From assembly GCA_047967505.1 (NCBI GenBank), contig CM106538.1: a stretch of DNA of 64,000 bases. The stretch is one strand, 5' to 3'. The position numbers were made by a program, and so were the translations under genes. The notes below the pieces were generated by a model, which worked only from the letters and a program-made list of their open reading frames with translations, was not told the origin of the DNA and did not search any database. Origin of the DNA: Dipteris shenzhenensis. Its lineage: Eukaryota; Polypodiophyta; Polypodiopsida; Gleicheniales. This document shows positions 11,171 through 21,825 of this stretch, piece by piece. Positions within the stretch are counted from its first letter, which is position 1, and every line of letters begins with the position of its first letter.

Positions 11171-11501
11171 ATGGGCTGAATTCAGAACTGCAGCTGAAAA
11201 GAGGTATTGTTCTCCACATTATTATATGGAAAAGAAGATGGAGTTCTATAATTTTAAGCAAGTACAAGAGGGAAAACATAATCTATCTGTGGATGAGTAT
11301 AAAGAGAAGTTCCTGCGATTACATAAGTACGCACTGTGATGGGCTGAATTCAGAACTGCAGCTGAAAAGAGGTATTGTTCTCCACATTATTATATGGAAA
11401 AGAAGATGGAGTTCTATAATTTTAAGCAAGTACAAGAGGGAAAACATAATCTATCTGTGGATGAGTATAAAGAGAAGTTCCTGCGATTACATAAGTACGC
11501 A
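11171..11501 (+). repeat. 168-bp tandem duplication in gag
   Basis: The block beginning ATGGGCTGAATTCAGAAC at 11171 repeats at 11339. The period of 168 keeps the frame, but a few filler bases at the junction (CTGTG) create a TGA at 11337-11339. The filler suggests end-joining repair rather than simple slippage. Confidence 0.92.
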
Positions 11502-14500
11502 CCTGAGGTCACAGGTGAAGCTCTTACTCATAAATTTGTGGAAGGGCTTAAGGAAGATCTTTTATATATGATGAAAGGAACAGGATCAAGTGATTTCTTG
11601 GATGCTGTGGCTAAGGCCGAAAACTTTGAAAAGATGGAAGAATATAACCTAAGAAAGATAGCAAAATCAAGGTTCATTCCAACAGGTCATTGTCTTCAAG
11701 GGTCACAAGGTTCAGGTATGCCTCAACGAAAACCTGATTATTCAAATATGCCTAGATTTCAAGAGAGGAGTAGCCAACCTGGGTACAATCAAGTGGGAAG
11801 GCCAAATAACCGAAATCAGAATCAAAATCAAAATCAAAGAAATAAAGGAGTTTCAAATAAGAAAACCCAAGAAAACGCACCTTGGAAAAGTGATTCAGAG
11901 TTTATTGAACGGGCAAGAAGATTGGGATTATGTTTCCGATGTGGTGAGCAAGGTCACCGAACATTTGAGTGCCCGAATAAAGCAAAATTTAATTTTATGA
12001 AAGGACCAATGATGGGAGCAAAGACGAATTAGACGAATCCAACCATCGACGAAGCGGTGGACAAAGGTATGTGCTTGGAACCTTTGAAATGTATGGCATC
12101 TTCCACAACTCATATGCATGCGTCTGTGATTAAAGTGATGGGGAAAATTGGGAATCAAAACATAAGTTTTCTTATTGACTCTGATAGCACTCATTGTTTT
12201 ATATCCCCGAAATTCCTTAAGACTCTAAACGTAGAAATTAGGGATCAAGTCAGAAGACCAGTCCAACTTGCTAATTGAAAATTACATTATACTCAAGGGC
12301 TTCTAGAAAATCTTTCCTTCAGTTTAGCACAGAGGAAGAGTAAGGGAGATTTTTATGTTATTGAGATGGGGAAGTGTGACGCTATTATTGGAATGGATTG
12401 GTTAAATGTAAACAAAGCAGTTATTGATTGTGGAGAAAGGACCGTTAGTTTTCTTAATGAAGATGGCAAAGATAAAATTATTCAAGGAGAAGAAAGAGAT
12501 AGTAAAGCTTCTCTCATATCAGCCATGAAATTGCTGCGAGGAGTAAGACAGGGCTGTGACACATTTCTCGTCTTTGTTGATAAGTTAAAGGAGGGAAGTG
12601 AAGATGAGACAGTACCACACTATGTTACAAAACTCCTTGAAGAATTTTCCGATGTGTTTCTTGATGATTTACGTGGGATGCCACCGCCTAGACATCTTGA
12701 CCATGCTATAGAGTTAGAACCAGGCACAAGTCCTTATTGTCGGGCTCCCTATAGATTTAATGTGGATGAACTAAAGGAGTTAAAGCTTCAACTGGATGAC
12801 TTGTTAAAGAAAGGGTTTATAAAGGCTAGCGTTTCTCCTTGGGGTGCTCCAGTCTTATTTCAAAAGAAAAAGGATGGAACTTATAGGCTTTGCATTGACT
12901 ATAGAGGATTGAATCGGCATACTATAAATAATAAATACCCTCTACCTCACATTGATGAATTGTTGACTCAATTGAATGGTGCCACAGTGTTCTCTAAAAT
13001 TGATTTGCGATCTGGTTACCATCAGATTCGTATTGAGGAGGAGGAGGACATTCCTAAAACTGCTTTTAGAACTCGCTATGGCCATTATGAATTTACTGTG
13101 CTTGCTTTTGGCTTGACCAATGCACCCGCTACCTTCATGTGTCTAATGAATGATGTATTCCGTGAGTATTTAGATAACTTCATTCTGGTTTTCTTGGACG
13201 ACATTTTTGTACATTCCAAGAATGGGGAACAACATGAACAACATCTAAGGAAAACACTTGAAAAGTTACGGGAGCATAAACTTTATGGGAAAAAGAGCAA
13301 ATGTTTCTTCGCTAAAGACAAGCTTGTGTATTTGGGTCGTGTGATTTCAAAAGATGGTATTCATATTGATCCTGACAAAGCAAGGCTTATTTCGGAGTGG
13401 CCTAGACCGAAAAATGTAAGGGAGGTAAGAGGCTTTATTGGCTTAGCACAATATGAGAGAAAACATATCAAAGATTTCTCAAAAATAGCCTCTCCACTTA
13501 CTGATTTGACAAAACTTGACAAGCAGTTTATATGGACGGAGAAGTGTCAACAAGCTTTTGATACTATAAAAGACAAAGTGGCTGAAAATTATATTCTCAA
13601 GATACCCGAGATGGGTAAACCTTTTGTAATGACATGTGATGCTAGTGGTACCCGACTTGGATGTGTACTTTCTCAAGATGGTCGTGTAGTGGAATATGAG
13701 TCTCGAAAATTAAGGAAGCATGAAGAGAACTATCCCACGCATGATCTCAAATTGGCTGCCGTTGTTCATGCATTGAAACATTGGAGACACTTTCTACTTG
13801 GTGTAAAGTTCGAACTTCGAACAGATCATGAAAGTTTGAAGTACCTCTTCACTCAACCATTATTGAATAATAGGCAAAGAGGATGGATGAATCTTCTTTC
13901 CGAGTATGACTTTGAGATTAAGTACATTGAGGGAAAGGAGAATAGGGTGGTTGATGCTTTAAGTAGAAGACCTTTCGTGAATGCCATCACCCTTATTCGT
14001 TCCGATCTTGCAGAAAACATTAGAAATGAACTTGAACATGATGTTTTTTATGCACCTATTCTTCAAAAGATTGCTCAAACACCTTGTGAAAAGATTGAAG
14101 GAAAATTTCATTTGGTGAATGGTAATTTATATTGCCATGATAGACTTTGTGTACCATGTGATTCACCTTTGAGATGGAAAATCTTGTATGATTGTCATGA
14201 TGCTCCATTTTCGGGACATGTTGGATATAACAAAACATACAGCAAGGTTCGAAAATCATTTTATTGGCTTGCACTAAAGCGTGATGTTCGTCGTTATGTC
14301 CAAGAATGCTTACAATGTCAACAAGTGAAGGTGGAATAACATAAGATGCCTGGTAAGATGCAACCTTTGGATATACCTTTCAGGAAGTGGGAATCAATAT
14401 CCATGGGTTTTATTACTAAACTACCTATAGCTCGAGGGGGATATGATACCATTTTTATCGTCGTTGATCGTTTTACCAAAATGGCACATTTCTTTCCTAT

Positions 14501-14795
14501 GAAAAAGACTGATGGTGCTCTTGAGGTAGCTAAGTTGTTTGTGAAAGAAATTTTCCGATTGCATGGGATGCCTAAAAGTATTGTGTCAGATAGGGATTCC
14601 AAATTTACTTCTCATTTTTGGAAGGCCACATTCAAAGCAATTGGGACGGAGCTTAAGATGAGTACAGCTTTCCACTCACAAACAGATGGAGAAACTGAAA
14701 GGGTTAATCACGTACTTGAGGATATGCTTCGAATGTATGTTAATGAGAAGGAAACAAATTGGACAGAATTCCTATCCTTAGCCGAGTTTGCTTAT

Positions 14796-14935
14796 AATAG
14801 TTCCTGGCATAGCTCCATTCAAATGTCTCCATTTGAAGCCATGTATGGTCAGAATTGCCACACTCAATAGTTCCTGGCATAGCTCCATTCAAATGTCTCC
14901 ATTTGAAACCATGTATGGTCAGAATTGCCACACTC
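14796..14935 (+). repeat. 70-bp tandem duplication in integrase
   Basis: The block AATAGTTCCTGGCATAGC at 14796-14865 is repeated at 14866-14935 with one visible difference (GAAGCC versus GAAACC). It shifts the frame between the DDE core and the C-terminal part. Confidence 0.92.
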
Positions 14936-15534
14936 CTGTGAATTTTTCGGATCCTCAAAATAGAGTCGAAGTGTCTAGACAAATGCTTGAGAGAATGGAT
15001 GAGGAAGTGAAACTGATTCGGAAGAGCATTCAAAGAGCACAAGACAGGCAAAAGCAATACTATGATAAGAAGCGGTCTTTCCGTGAATTTCAGATTGGGG
15101 AGATGATATTTCTGAAAGTAATACCTAAACGCAGTAATCTAATCCTTCGGAAGGATAGAAGGCTCGCACCTGGTTTCGCAGGATCTTTTAAAATCTTAAA
15201 GAGGGTGGGAACGCTTGCATATCAACTTGAACTGCCTGAGAACATAAAAGTGCATCCTGTTTTCCATGTCTGTCTATTGAAATCTTATGTTGCCAACCCA
15301 ACTCATATTTTGCAGGACAAGTCTAGGATCATGGAGGATGGGACTTTGAAAGTCGAACCTGAATATATATTGGATAGGAACACGAAGCGGCTTAGGAATA
15401 GAACAATAGAAGAAGTTTTGGTTAAGTGGGATGCTTATCCTGTAGAAGATGCTTCATGGGTAGACTTAGATGCCTTACTTACTGAGTTTCCTTCATTTAA
15501 ACTCTGAGGACAGAGTTCCTGAAGAGGGAACGGA

Positions 15535-16464
15535 TGTGACGCTCCAATTTTGTATATGAAATATTTTGAAATATATATCATAGATAGTGTTCAAAAAGGA
15601 TGGTTTTGATGTTTTGAAGGTTTTGAGAAAGTTTGGTGTTGGTCGAAAAATTTTGGTTTTTGTCCACTATGGTGTCGGCTGGATTTTGCGGCTTGATTTT
15701 GAGTTGGTTAGAGAAATAATTTGAAGAAACTTTGTATGAGAGAGTTCTAGATCTTGTTGGGTAGAAAAACTTTGTCCTAGTGAAAAATTTGTGGTTCACT
15801 CGTTTGCATGCTTGTATGGAGGGCAGAAGTTGCTAACAAAGTGGTTTTGAGCTAAAAGAGCATCTAGATTTCCGTGTCAGGAGTTGCAGGCATTAGACGG
15901 AGGTCGAGATGGAAGAATTAGCCATGAAAGGTTAGATGCAAAGGGAAAGAAGAGGGCCCGATCTTCGAGATGAGCTATTGAGCTTGTCCATTGGATCTAC
16001 GAGGCAGGCGTGGTGATGCTCCGAACAGGGCTGTTTTCATGCCTTTAAAAAAAAAAAAAAAGAGACGTTGAAATTCCGTACGCGTTTGCTATTATAAGCG
16101 CACGCTAAAAGCAGGTGAAAAGCACACGCACGTTTTTCGAGAAAAGCTGATTTTGGAGGTTTTTGGCGGCTTATTTTGGAGGCGTGAAAGGCTATAAAAG
16201 AAGAGGAGATCGTGAGAAGTAGAACACACAATCCAACGCACGCATATCGAGGCTGTACGAAAGAGAAGAGAAGGCACGCATCTTGAGGTTGCTCGAGCGA
16301 AAACAAGGCACGCATATCGAGGTGCTGCGAAAGTGACAATAGCGCATGCAAATCGAGGCAGCGCAAAGAAGAAGATACGATCAAGATATTTTGAGAGTGA
16401 GAGTGAGAGTGAGAGTGTGATTGAGATTTGATCGTTTGATCATCTGATTTGAACATCTTCATGC

Positions 16465-16496
<32 letters not shown>

Positions 16497-16666
16497 TAGC
16501 TCGGGGGTGGACGGGTGGTATCGAGCTCCTTCACGGAGTGATTCTTCTCCGAAATTATTGTAAAGACTCATCAGTTTGATTCATACTGCAATCTCTCTTC
16601 TTTGTCATTCGTGATTATTATCTTGCTACAATTTTGATCGTGATTGTGAAAGAACGGTGCCTGACA
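15535..16666 (+). repeat. Chromovirus 3' LTR (1132 bp)
   Basis: It has the same ends as the 5' LTR (TGTGACGCTCC...GTGCCTGACA), contains TATAAAAG at 16193-16200 and the leader repeat array at 16237-16375, and is followed by the CTCTC target duplication. Confidence 0.92.
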
Positions 16667-16810
16667 CTCTCTCTCTCTCTCACAGACATGCACTTTTTTT
16701 AGTGAAACCATATATTTCTGTGTGGGAAACCCCAGAAGAGGTAAAAACCCACCATATAGTACAAAAGTAAAAAGTTTTACAAGTAGGCCCCTTGAAAAAG
16801 CCAGGTAGCT

Positions 16811-17044
16811 AACCGGAAACTAGAAAAGTGAAAATAATCACAAATCACCAGGGGAGGCATCTAGTAGGATATCCACCACTGTGAGATTATTTGCTTGCAA
16901 AAACTGTTGTAGAGGAACCAGGCAGCTAACTGGAAACTAGAAAAGTGGAAATAATCACAAATCACCAGGGGATGCATCTAGTAGGATATCTACCACTGTG
17001 AGATTATTTGCTTGCAAAAACTGTTGTAAAGGAACCACATCTCC
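16811..17044. repeat. 117-bp tandem duplication at ORF1 end
   Basis: The block starting AACCGGAAACTAGAAAAG at 16811 recurs as AACTGGAAACTAGAAAAG at 16928 (period 117). It covers the last codons of ORF1 plus the start of its 3' UTR, so unit D carries two copies of its C-terminal end. Confidence 0.9.
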
Positions 17045-18604
17045 ATCAATAAAATGAAGGTATTTTTTACCTTTGTGATTCTTCTTGAGATCTCGAAATT
17101 TTTGAATCACAGGGTTAAAAACCTGCCGCAACCAGGGATGGAAAGAGTCCAAAGAAAAAGTAGAGGCAGGCACCAGATCCGTCATGGATGAGGAAAAGTA
17201 GTATCCAGTCCAAGAGAAGTATCCATATTAACAACCACAGTCTGAGTAGCTTGCTCTTGCAAATCCACAGTTGGTTCCACAAGGGCATCATGAGCTCGAT
17301 CTGAAGAAGAAAGATCCACATGTTTATGTTGCTCTGGCAAATCTGTATTCTCATCACCTGCATTATGTCCATCTGAAGGAGATATATCGACATGTAACTC
17401 AAAAGATTGTAATTCAGAGACCGGAGAAGGTGGGCGAGACTCCACTCCTTCAAAATGAGACTGCTGAATTGAAACTATCTCTGGAGGGTCAGCAACATGA
17501 AAGGGAGGATATACTGATAGAGAAGCTTTCTCTTGAGGATGGACCCGTTGCCATTCCTTTTTGTGTTTATGCTGGTCTAACTTAACTAAATGGAGAGGAG
17601 GAGAAACTTGAGGGAAAGGCAAACTGTTGTGAGATTGAGGTAAGAGCAAGGGGCAGCACCGAGCTGCCTACATTTATAACACGCATTTGGGAAAGAAGCA
17701 AACTTCAGAGGAATGCGGAAAGGATGCACCATACCAAAATCAATATCCAAGCAGGAAGGTATAGGTTGCTCCATATCCAAAGTATGCAAACACGGATATC
17801 TCTCTTCAGAACTAGGAAATCTTGCTTCGGGAGATGCAGAATCTTCCCCAACAACGCTGCGATAGAGGAAATATGTGGGAGAAGAGGTATCGGCAATGCT
17901 TTGAAAGTAACCCAGACTGGGCAGTAATGCATGAGGTTCTTTGCCGGGTCAAAAAGAGAGTCCCATGGCATAACATAAGCAAAAAAGCCTGCACCATGGA
18001 CCCTTGCCTGATTTACCAAACTATACACTGTCTCCACATCAACACAGCGAGCAAAGTAGAAACCTTTGCCCAAAAAAACAAAAGAAATAATTCGATTAGG
18101 ACCAACTGCTGCAGAAGACCACGCACGCAACTGAGAAGGAAAGAGGATACGTCCCATGAAGTAGATGCAAATTCCGAATTGCTGCACTTCAGAGAGACTC
18201 TCAATAAGCGAATCTGGAGATTGAGCCCGATTTAGTAACAGACCTGAATTGACCATCTCTGAAACTGAGTCTTCACACAGCCGTCGAAGCAGGTCCCGTT
18301 GCAAGGAAGTAGAAGAACTGTGGCTGTTATGAAGCTTAGGCTGAGAAGATACAGAGAAAGAAACGTGTTTCTTTCTTGCGACAGAAGCAGGATTTGACCG
18401 AAAAAGAAACGGAGCGGCGACGGCTGGCGATGGGTTTACGGGACCAAATGGAGCTTGCGAAGTAGAAGCAGAAAGCTGCCAAGGAACATCTGAAGGTTGC
18501 GAAGTAGAAGTAGAAAGCTGCAAAGGAACGGAGGTGGGCTGGCGTGAGGCAAAGGAAGACGAAAAGGACATAGGCAACGAACGGGAGGAAACATCGAGTT
18601 CCAT
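16955..18604 (-). pseudogene. Unit D ORF1, near full length, frameshifted
   Basis: The start is the ATG at 18602-18604 (MELDVSSRSLPM). A Ser/Thr-rich N-terminus (about 130 residues) is followed by a DUF4283-like domain (FGICIYFMGRILFPS, GAGFFAYVMPWDSLF, HYCPVWVTFKALPIP, PKQDFLVLKRDIRVC). After a frame change near 17780 comes a knuckle start CYKCRQLG that is cut short, then a linker, then the conserved C-terminal block (LDSFHPWLRQVFNPVIQKF, KKNHKGKKYLHFIDG, QQFLQANNL). It is an RNA-binding ORF1-type protein by family; two or three frame changes inactivate it. Confidence 0.7.
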
Positions 18605-18684
18605 CTTTCCCTTTCTACCTGCACACACACTTTTTTTTTTGTGAGAAGAAATATTTTATTGCTGTAAAAGAATTACATTCATAG

Positions 18685-18870
18685 TTATTGCAAAAGCGAA
18701 GTAACTACTACTCCACTGAAAATCTCAGTATAAGCTATATATACATCATGATCAATCAAATGAGTCTGAAAGCAATCATAAAATGATTGCCGCAGAGATT
18801 GTCTGAAAAAAACAAAAGATGGAGAAGTAGGATCACCAAAGACTCTATGATTTTGTCCATCCATAGAGTC
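18685..18870 (-). pseudogene. LINE unit E ORF2, C-terminal tail
   Basis: This is the last part of ORF2, downstream of the zf-RVT-like region. It includes MDGQNHRVFGDPTSPSFVFF and ends VVVTSLLQ before a stop near 18685. The W..W..RN.RVF pattern typical of plant LINE ORF2 tails is recognisable once the copia insertion is ignored, with one frame change at the join. Confidence 0.65.
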
Positions 18871-18875
18871 CACAG

Positions 18876-19164
18876 TGTTGGTAAACTGAAAGGAAAGCAT
18901 GGAGTGAACACAAACTAAGAATTCTTGCTTATGGAATGAAGAAAGGTGAGGTCCTTAAGTAGGCACCTCTTACATGATCACTGACATCATTGATGACCTC
19001 TGAGCTCCACAATCATCTCCTCAATCTGCTCCTAGATTCTCTCAATCATCCTATGTGGCTTCTACCACCACCTAATAGTGCTGATGGGCACCTAATTGTG
19101 CCTCTAGCACACACACATAGAAACCAAGGTGTGCCTGGGGCATACACCTTGAGATATCCCAACA
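18876..19164 (-). repeat. TR-GAG 3' LTR (289 bp)
   Basis: On the + strand it begins TGTTGGTAAACTG and ends ATATCCCAACA, with inverted TGTTGG/CCAACA ends. A few substitutions distinguish it from the 5' LTR (for example AACTAAG versus AACTGAG and TAATAGTG versus TAACAGTG). Confidence 0.93.
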
Positions 19165-19536
19165 TACCTCCCCTCAAGGGAATGCCTCAGGCTATGTCAA
19201 GGATACAGTTAGCACAAGGTGTCACATGCCATCTCATGGTGGTCATGGATCTATCAATGGCTAGGATCTCAAGCTAGCAAGGGTTCCCATGGGTGTAAGG
19301 TAAACAAAAGGGATACAAAAGACCTTCCAATGGTTATCTCCCCTTCGTGTACATGCACACAATGTCTGCAGGAGGTACAATGGAGCAAAAACACTTACAC
19401 ATGGCCTACATCATATGGTGACCAGAGGTGTTTACAAAACACACAATAGTTTATTTCATTCATTTTGGGAGGACTATCCAGGCTGAGTACCTTGACTCAA
19501 CAAAAAAGAGAGATCTGGAGCATACATGGAGATGAT

Positions 19537-20380
19537 TCAAAAAGCATAATCTTCATAGGATGCCTCATCTTGTGGAGGCACATCAACTGAAAGTAGATTG
19601 GCATTTTCTGACTTTGAAGTTGCTTCCTTTTTGGCTGTACAAAACTTTTCATGATGATTGTTCTTGCCAACAGTGTTTGCATGGATTGATCTTGAAGCAG
19701 TCTTTTGAGAGGTGATTAGTCTTCCCACAATGATTGCAAGGTGAAAACTTGCCCTTTTGGATTTTTATGGCATAGGCTGTGTCATTTCCTTTCCGGAGTT
19801 CCATGTGCCTTTCTTCTTCTTGAAGAGCAGAGATAAGACCTTCAAGATTAGGATTAGGAAGATTTTTCAAAGTGGTAACAACATGATCATAATCTTCAGG
19901 CATACTCTTGAGCAACACTGCCATAGCATCATCTGTAGTGTTAGGAGAGTTGATAGAAGCAAGTTGAGGCATGAGACTCCACATGTAATTGACATGGGCA
20001 GCCAAAGGAGTGCCACTAACCATCTTCAATTCAAAGAAAGCAATCTTAAGTGACAATTTTGAGATGTGAGAGCTAGCACCAAAAATAATATCAAGCTTCT
20101 GCCAAGCTTTTGAAGAAGACTCTAAGTCAGAGATGTGATGAATATAGTCATCTCCTAAGGCAAGAGCAATGATGCCATAGGCTTTCTCCTCTCTAGCAGG
20201 ATCTCTTGCCAGGTGTGTCGGAGTTGAGGATTCTCCAGCATTGGAGGCTGTTGAAGAAGAAGTTGAAGCCGGTTTCACAAGCCCCCAGAGGTTTTCCCTC
20301 ATTAATGCAAACTTGACCTTCATGTGCCATGTGTGGAAACCCTTACCATTGAACTTATCGATATTCAAGATGGTAGCCAT
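19537..20380 (-). pseudogene. Copia-type gag with two zinc knuckles
   Basis: Gag builds the virus-like particle that packages element RNA. From the ATG at 20378-20380 it reads MATILNIDKFNGKGFHTWHM, a UBN2-type gag core (SKAWQKLDIIFGASS, LLKSMPEDYDHVVTTL, LISALQEEERHMELR), then knuckle 1 CNHCGKTNHLSKDC and knuckle 2 CKHC-GKNNHHEKFC. Knuckle 2 is split by a one-base frame change near 19670. The frame then ends at a stop near 19537 (ASYEDYAF), so gag looks like a complete stand-alone protein apart from that frameshift. There is no protease, integrase or RT between it and the 3' LTR; about 370 bp of unrecognised sequence (19165-19536) fills the gap. Confidence 0.85.
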
Positions 20381-21240
20381 GAGGGTCTAACCCAGAATGG
20401 GCAGTGTCTACCTCTTACAAGGCAAGAAAGAGTTGAAGAGCTTCAAAAAACAAGCATTTAGAGTAGCAAAGGCTTGCAACCAAAATCCATACTACAAACC
20501 AATGATGTTTTCACTTGCATGCTTCATAGAGGTGACTAAATGAAAGTATTCCAAGCAAATCCAGGTATAGCAACTTAAAAGAAAGTTGTAGCCACAGTTG
20601 TACTGATGCTTTTCAAAATTTTAAAACCTTAGAAATGCTAAAGTAGCATCTAATGTAGCATCACACTCACAACCTTGCCAAAACTGTCCAAAACAAAGGC
20701 CTGAACTTGGAGGGCTTGTATCTCACTCTTCAAAGCAAAGAAAAGAGGGCTTTCTGAAGCAAAAGAAAGCTCATATACCAGAGAAGATTCAGCACAGAGG
20801 TTGGGCGAAATGGCGTGCTGTTTTGCCCGGGGGAGTTGCTGCAGGCTGAACCTGAGTTTTGACGATTTCTCATTTGTTATTGAACCAAATGAGCTGAAAA
20901 ATGACTCAAAATGTTCGTCTTGAGGTCGCCCATCTACTCCTAAGAGGGCTCAAGCAATGGTGCAGCAGGCAGGGAGTATTTTGCAATAGAAGAATGAGGA
21001 AAAAATGCGCTGTTTGGAGAATGGCAGCCAGCAGAGACGTTTTTTTTTCAATTTCTTGCAGGTGGAGGTTCGCCCAAACGAGGGGTATCTCCAGCAGGAA
21101 GGGCTTGGAGAATGGCGGAGAATTGAGGGAGAACAAGCTTTAGCAAGATTTGGGAAGAAAGAGAAGAAATGGTGAAGATGAAGAAGAAGAAGATGGAGAA
21201 GAAGATGATGTGGCACAAGTGGGCTCAAGGAGGATCAAAG

Positions 21241-21253
21241 TGCTCTGATACCA
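21241..21253 (-). other. Primer-binding site of TR-GAG element
   Basis: The minus strand reads TGGTATCAGAGCA directly after the 5' LTR end ACCAACA, an initiator tRNA-Met type primer site. It fixes the orientation of the element. Confidence 0.92.
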
Positions 21254-21542
21254 TGTTGGTAAACTGAAAGGAAAGCATGGAGTGAACACAAACTGAGAAT
21301 TCTTGCTTATGGAATGAAGAAAGGTGAGGTCCTTAAGTAGGCACCTCTTACATGATCACTGACATCACTGATGACCTCTGAGCTCCACAATCATCTCCTC
21401 AATCTGCTCCTAGATTCTCTCAATCATCCTATGTGGCTTCTACCACCACCTAACAGTGCTTATGGGCACCTAACTGTGCCTCTAGCACACACACATAGAA
21501 ACCAAGGTGTGCCTGGGGCATACACCTTGAGATATCCCAACA
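21254..21542 (-). repeat. TR-GAG 5' LTR (289 bp), left palindrome arm
   Basis: It is the same length as the 3' LTR. Positions 21254-21535 form the left arm of the palindrome whose right arm is 21544-21825. Confidence 0.93.
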
Positions 21543-21543
21543 T

Positions 21544-21825
21544 ATATCTCAAGGTGTATGCCCCAGGCACACCTTGGTTTCTATGTGTGTGTGCTAGAGG
21601 CACAGTTAGGTGCCCATAAGCACTGTTAGGTGGTGGTAGAAGCCACATAGGATGATTGAGAGAATCTAGGAGCAGATTGAGGAGATGATTGTGGAGCTCA
21701 GAGGTCATCAGTGATGTCAGTGATCATGTAAGAGGTGCCTACTTAAGGACCTCACCTTTCTTCATTCCATAAGCAAGAATTCTCAGTTTGTGTTCACTCC
21801 ATGCTTTCCTTTCAGTTTACCAACA
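21544..21825 (+). repeat. Inverted extra LTR copy, right palindrome arm
   Basis: This 282-bp segment is, by my base-by-base reading, the exact reverse complement of 21254-21535, with an 8-base centre CCCAACAT. It lacks the outer seven bases of the LTR U3 end and stops exactly at the base matching the LTR/primer-site border (CCAACA). It shares the 5' LTR's variants rather than those of the 3' LTR, so it was copied from the 5' LTR. Confidence 0.92.

Larger units (their letters stand above)
10716..15507 (+). pseudogene. Chromovirus gag-pol polyprotein, broken
   Basis: A single frame from the ATG at 10716 carries, in order: gag (WLEELEDFFALREF, WWKSH, a CCHC knuckle CFRCGEQGHRTFEC near 11930), protease (FLIDSDSTHCFI, where DSG of the active site reads DSD), RT ([34 protein letters not shown]), RNase H ([20 protein letters not shown]), an integrase HHCC zinc region (HVGYNKT...CLQCQ), the DDE core (FIVVDRFTKMAHF, IVSDRDSKF, NHVLEDM) and a C-terminal chromodomain (EYILDRNTKRL, VLVKWDAYP, DASWVD). 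Breaks are stops near 10770, 10914, 11337, 12030, 12276 and 14337, and a 70-bp duplication that shifts the frame at about 14866. It cannot make an intact polyprotein. Confidence 0.92.
9559..16666 (+). mobile_element. Complete Ty3/gypsy chromovirus (7.1 kb)
   Basis: This LTR retrotransposon has both LTRs (9559-10692 and 15535-16666), a 5-bp target duplication CTCTC (9554-9558 and 16667-16671), an initiator tRNA-Met type primer site at 10695, one gag-pol frame from 10716, and a purine-rich tract (GAAGAGGGAACGGA) just before the 3' LTR. The integrase C terminus carries a chromodomain, placing it among plant chromoviruses. It is inserted in a CT/CA microsatellite between LINE-type units C and D. 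The LTRs look highly similar by eye, so insertion is fairly recent, but the coding region is broken. Confidence 0.93.
16694..18630 (-). mobile_element. LINE-type ORF1-only unit D
   Basis: This antisense unit has a T-run at 16694-16700 (tail), a 3' UTR with the shared stem-loop at 16722-16752 (the inner stem has base changes relative to unit A), and an ORF1 from 18604 to 16955. Its 5' side is a short CACACACAC stretch that directly touches the tail of the next unit (T-run 18631-18640). As in units A and C, no ORF2 separates ORF1 from the tail. Confidence 0.72.
18876..21825 (-). mobile_element. Gag-only copia element with extra inverted LTR
   Basis: This non-autonomous LTR retrotransposon of the TR-GAG kind (LTR, gag, LTR, no pol) is read on the minus strand: 5' LTR 21254-21542, primer site 21241-21253, leader, gag, purine-rich tract (TTGAGGGGAGGTA), 3' LTR 18876-19164. 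Attached outside the 5' LTR is a further LTR copy in inverted orientation (21544-21825). The target duplication CACAG (18871-18875 and 21826-21830) flanks the whole assembly, not the LTR-to-LTR element alone. The target is LINE ORF2 unit E. Confidence 0.9.

Noticed and set aside
9559-16666. Possible integrated pararetrovirus
   Set aside because: Full LTRs, tRNA-Met primer site, 5-bp target duplication, integrase and chromodomain identify a Ty3/gypsy retrotransposon; no movement or coat-protein features are visible.
21371-21708. Two near-identical 82-residue open frames on opposite strands
   Set aside because: They are mirror images caused by the 282-bp palindrome in LTR sequence, not genes.
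18876-21825. LINE unit E carrying a gag gene
   Set aside because: The gag lies inside an LTR-bounded insertion with its own target duplication and primer site, so it is a separate element nested in the LINE.
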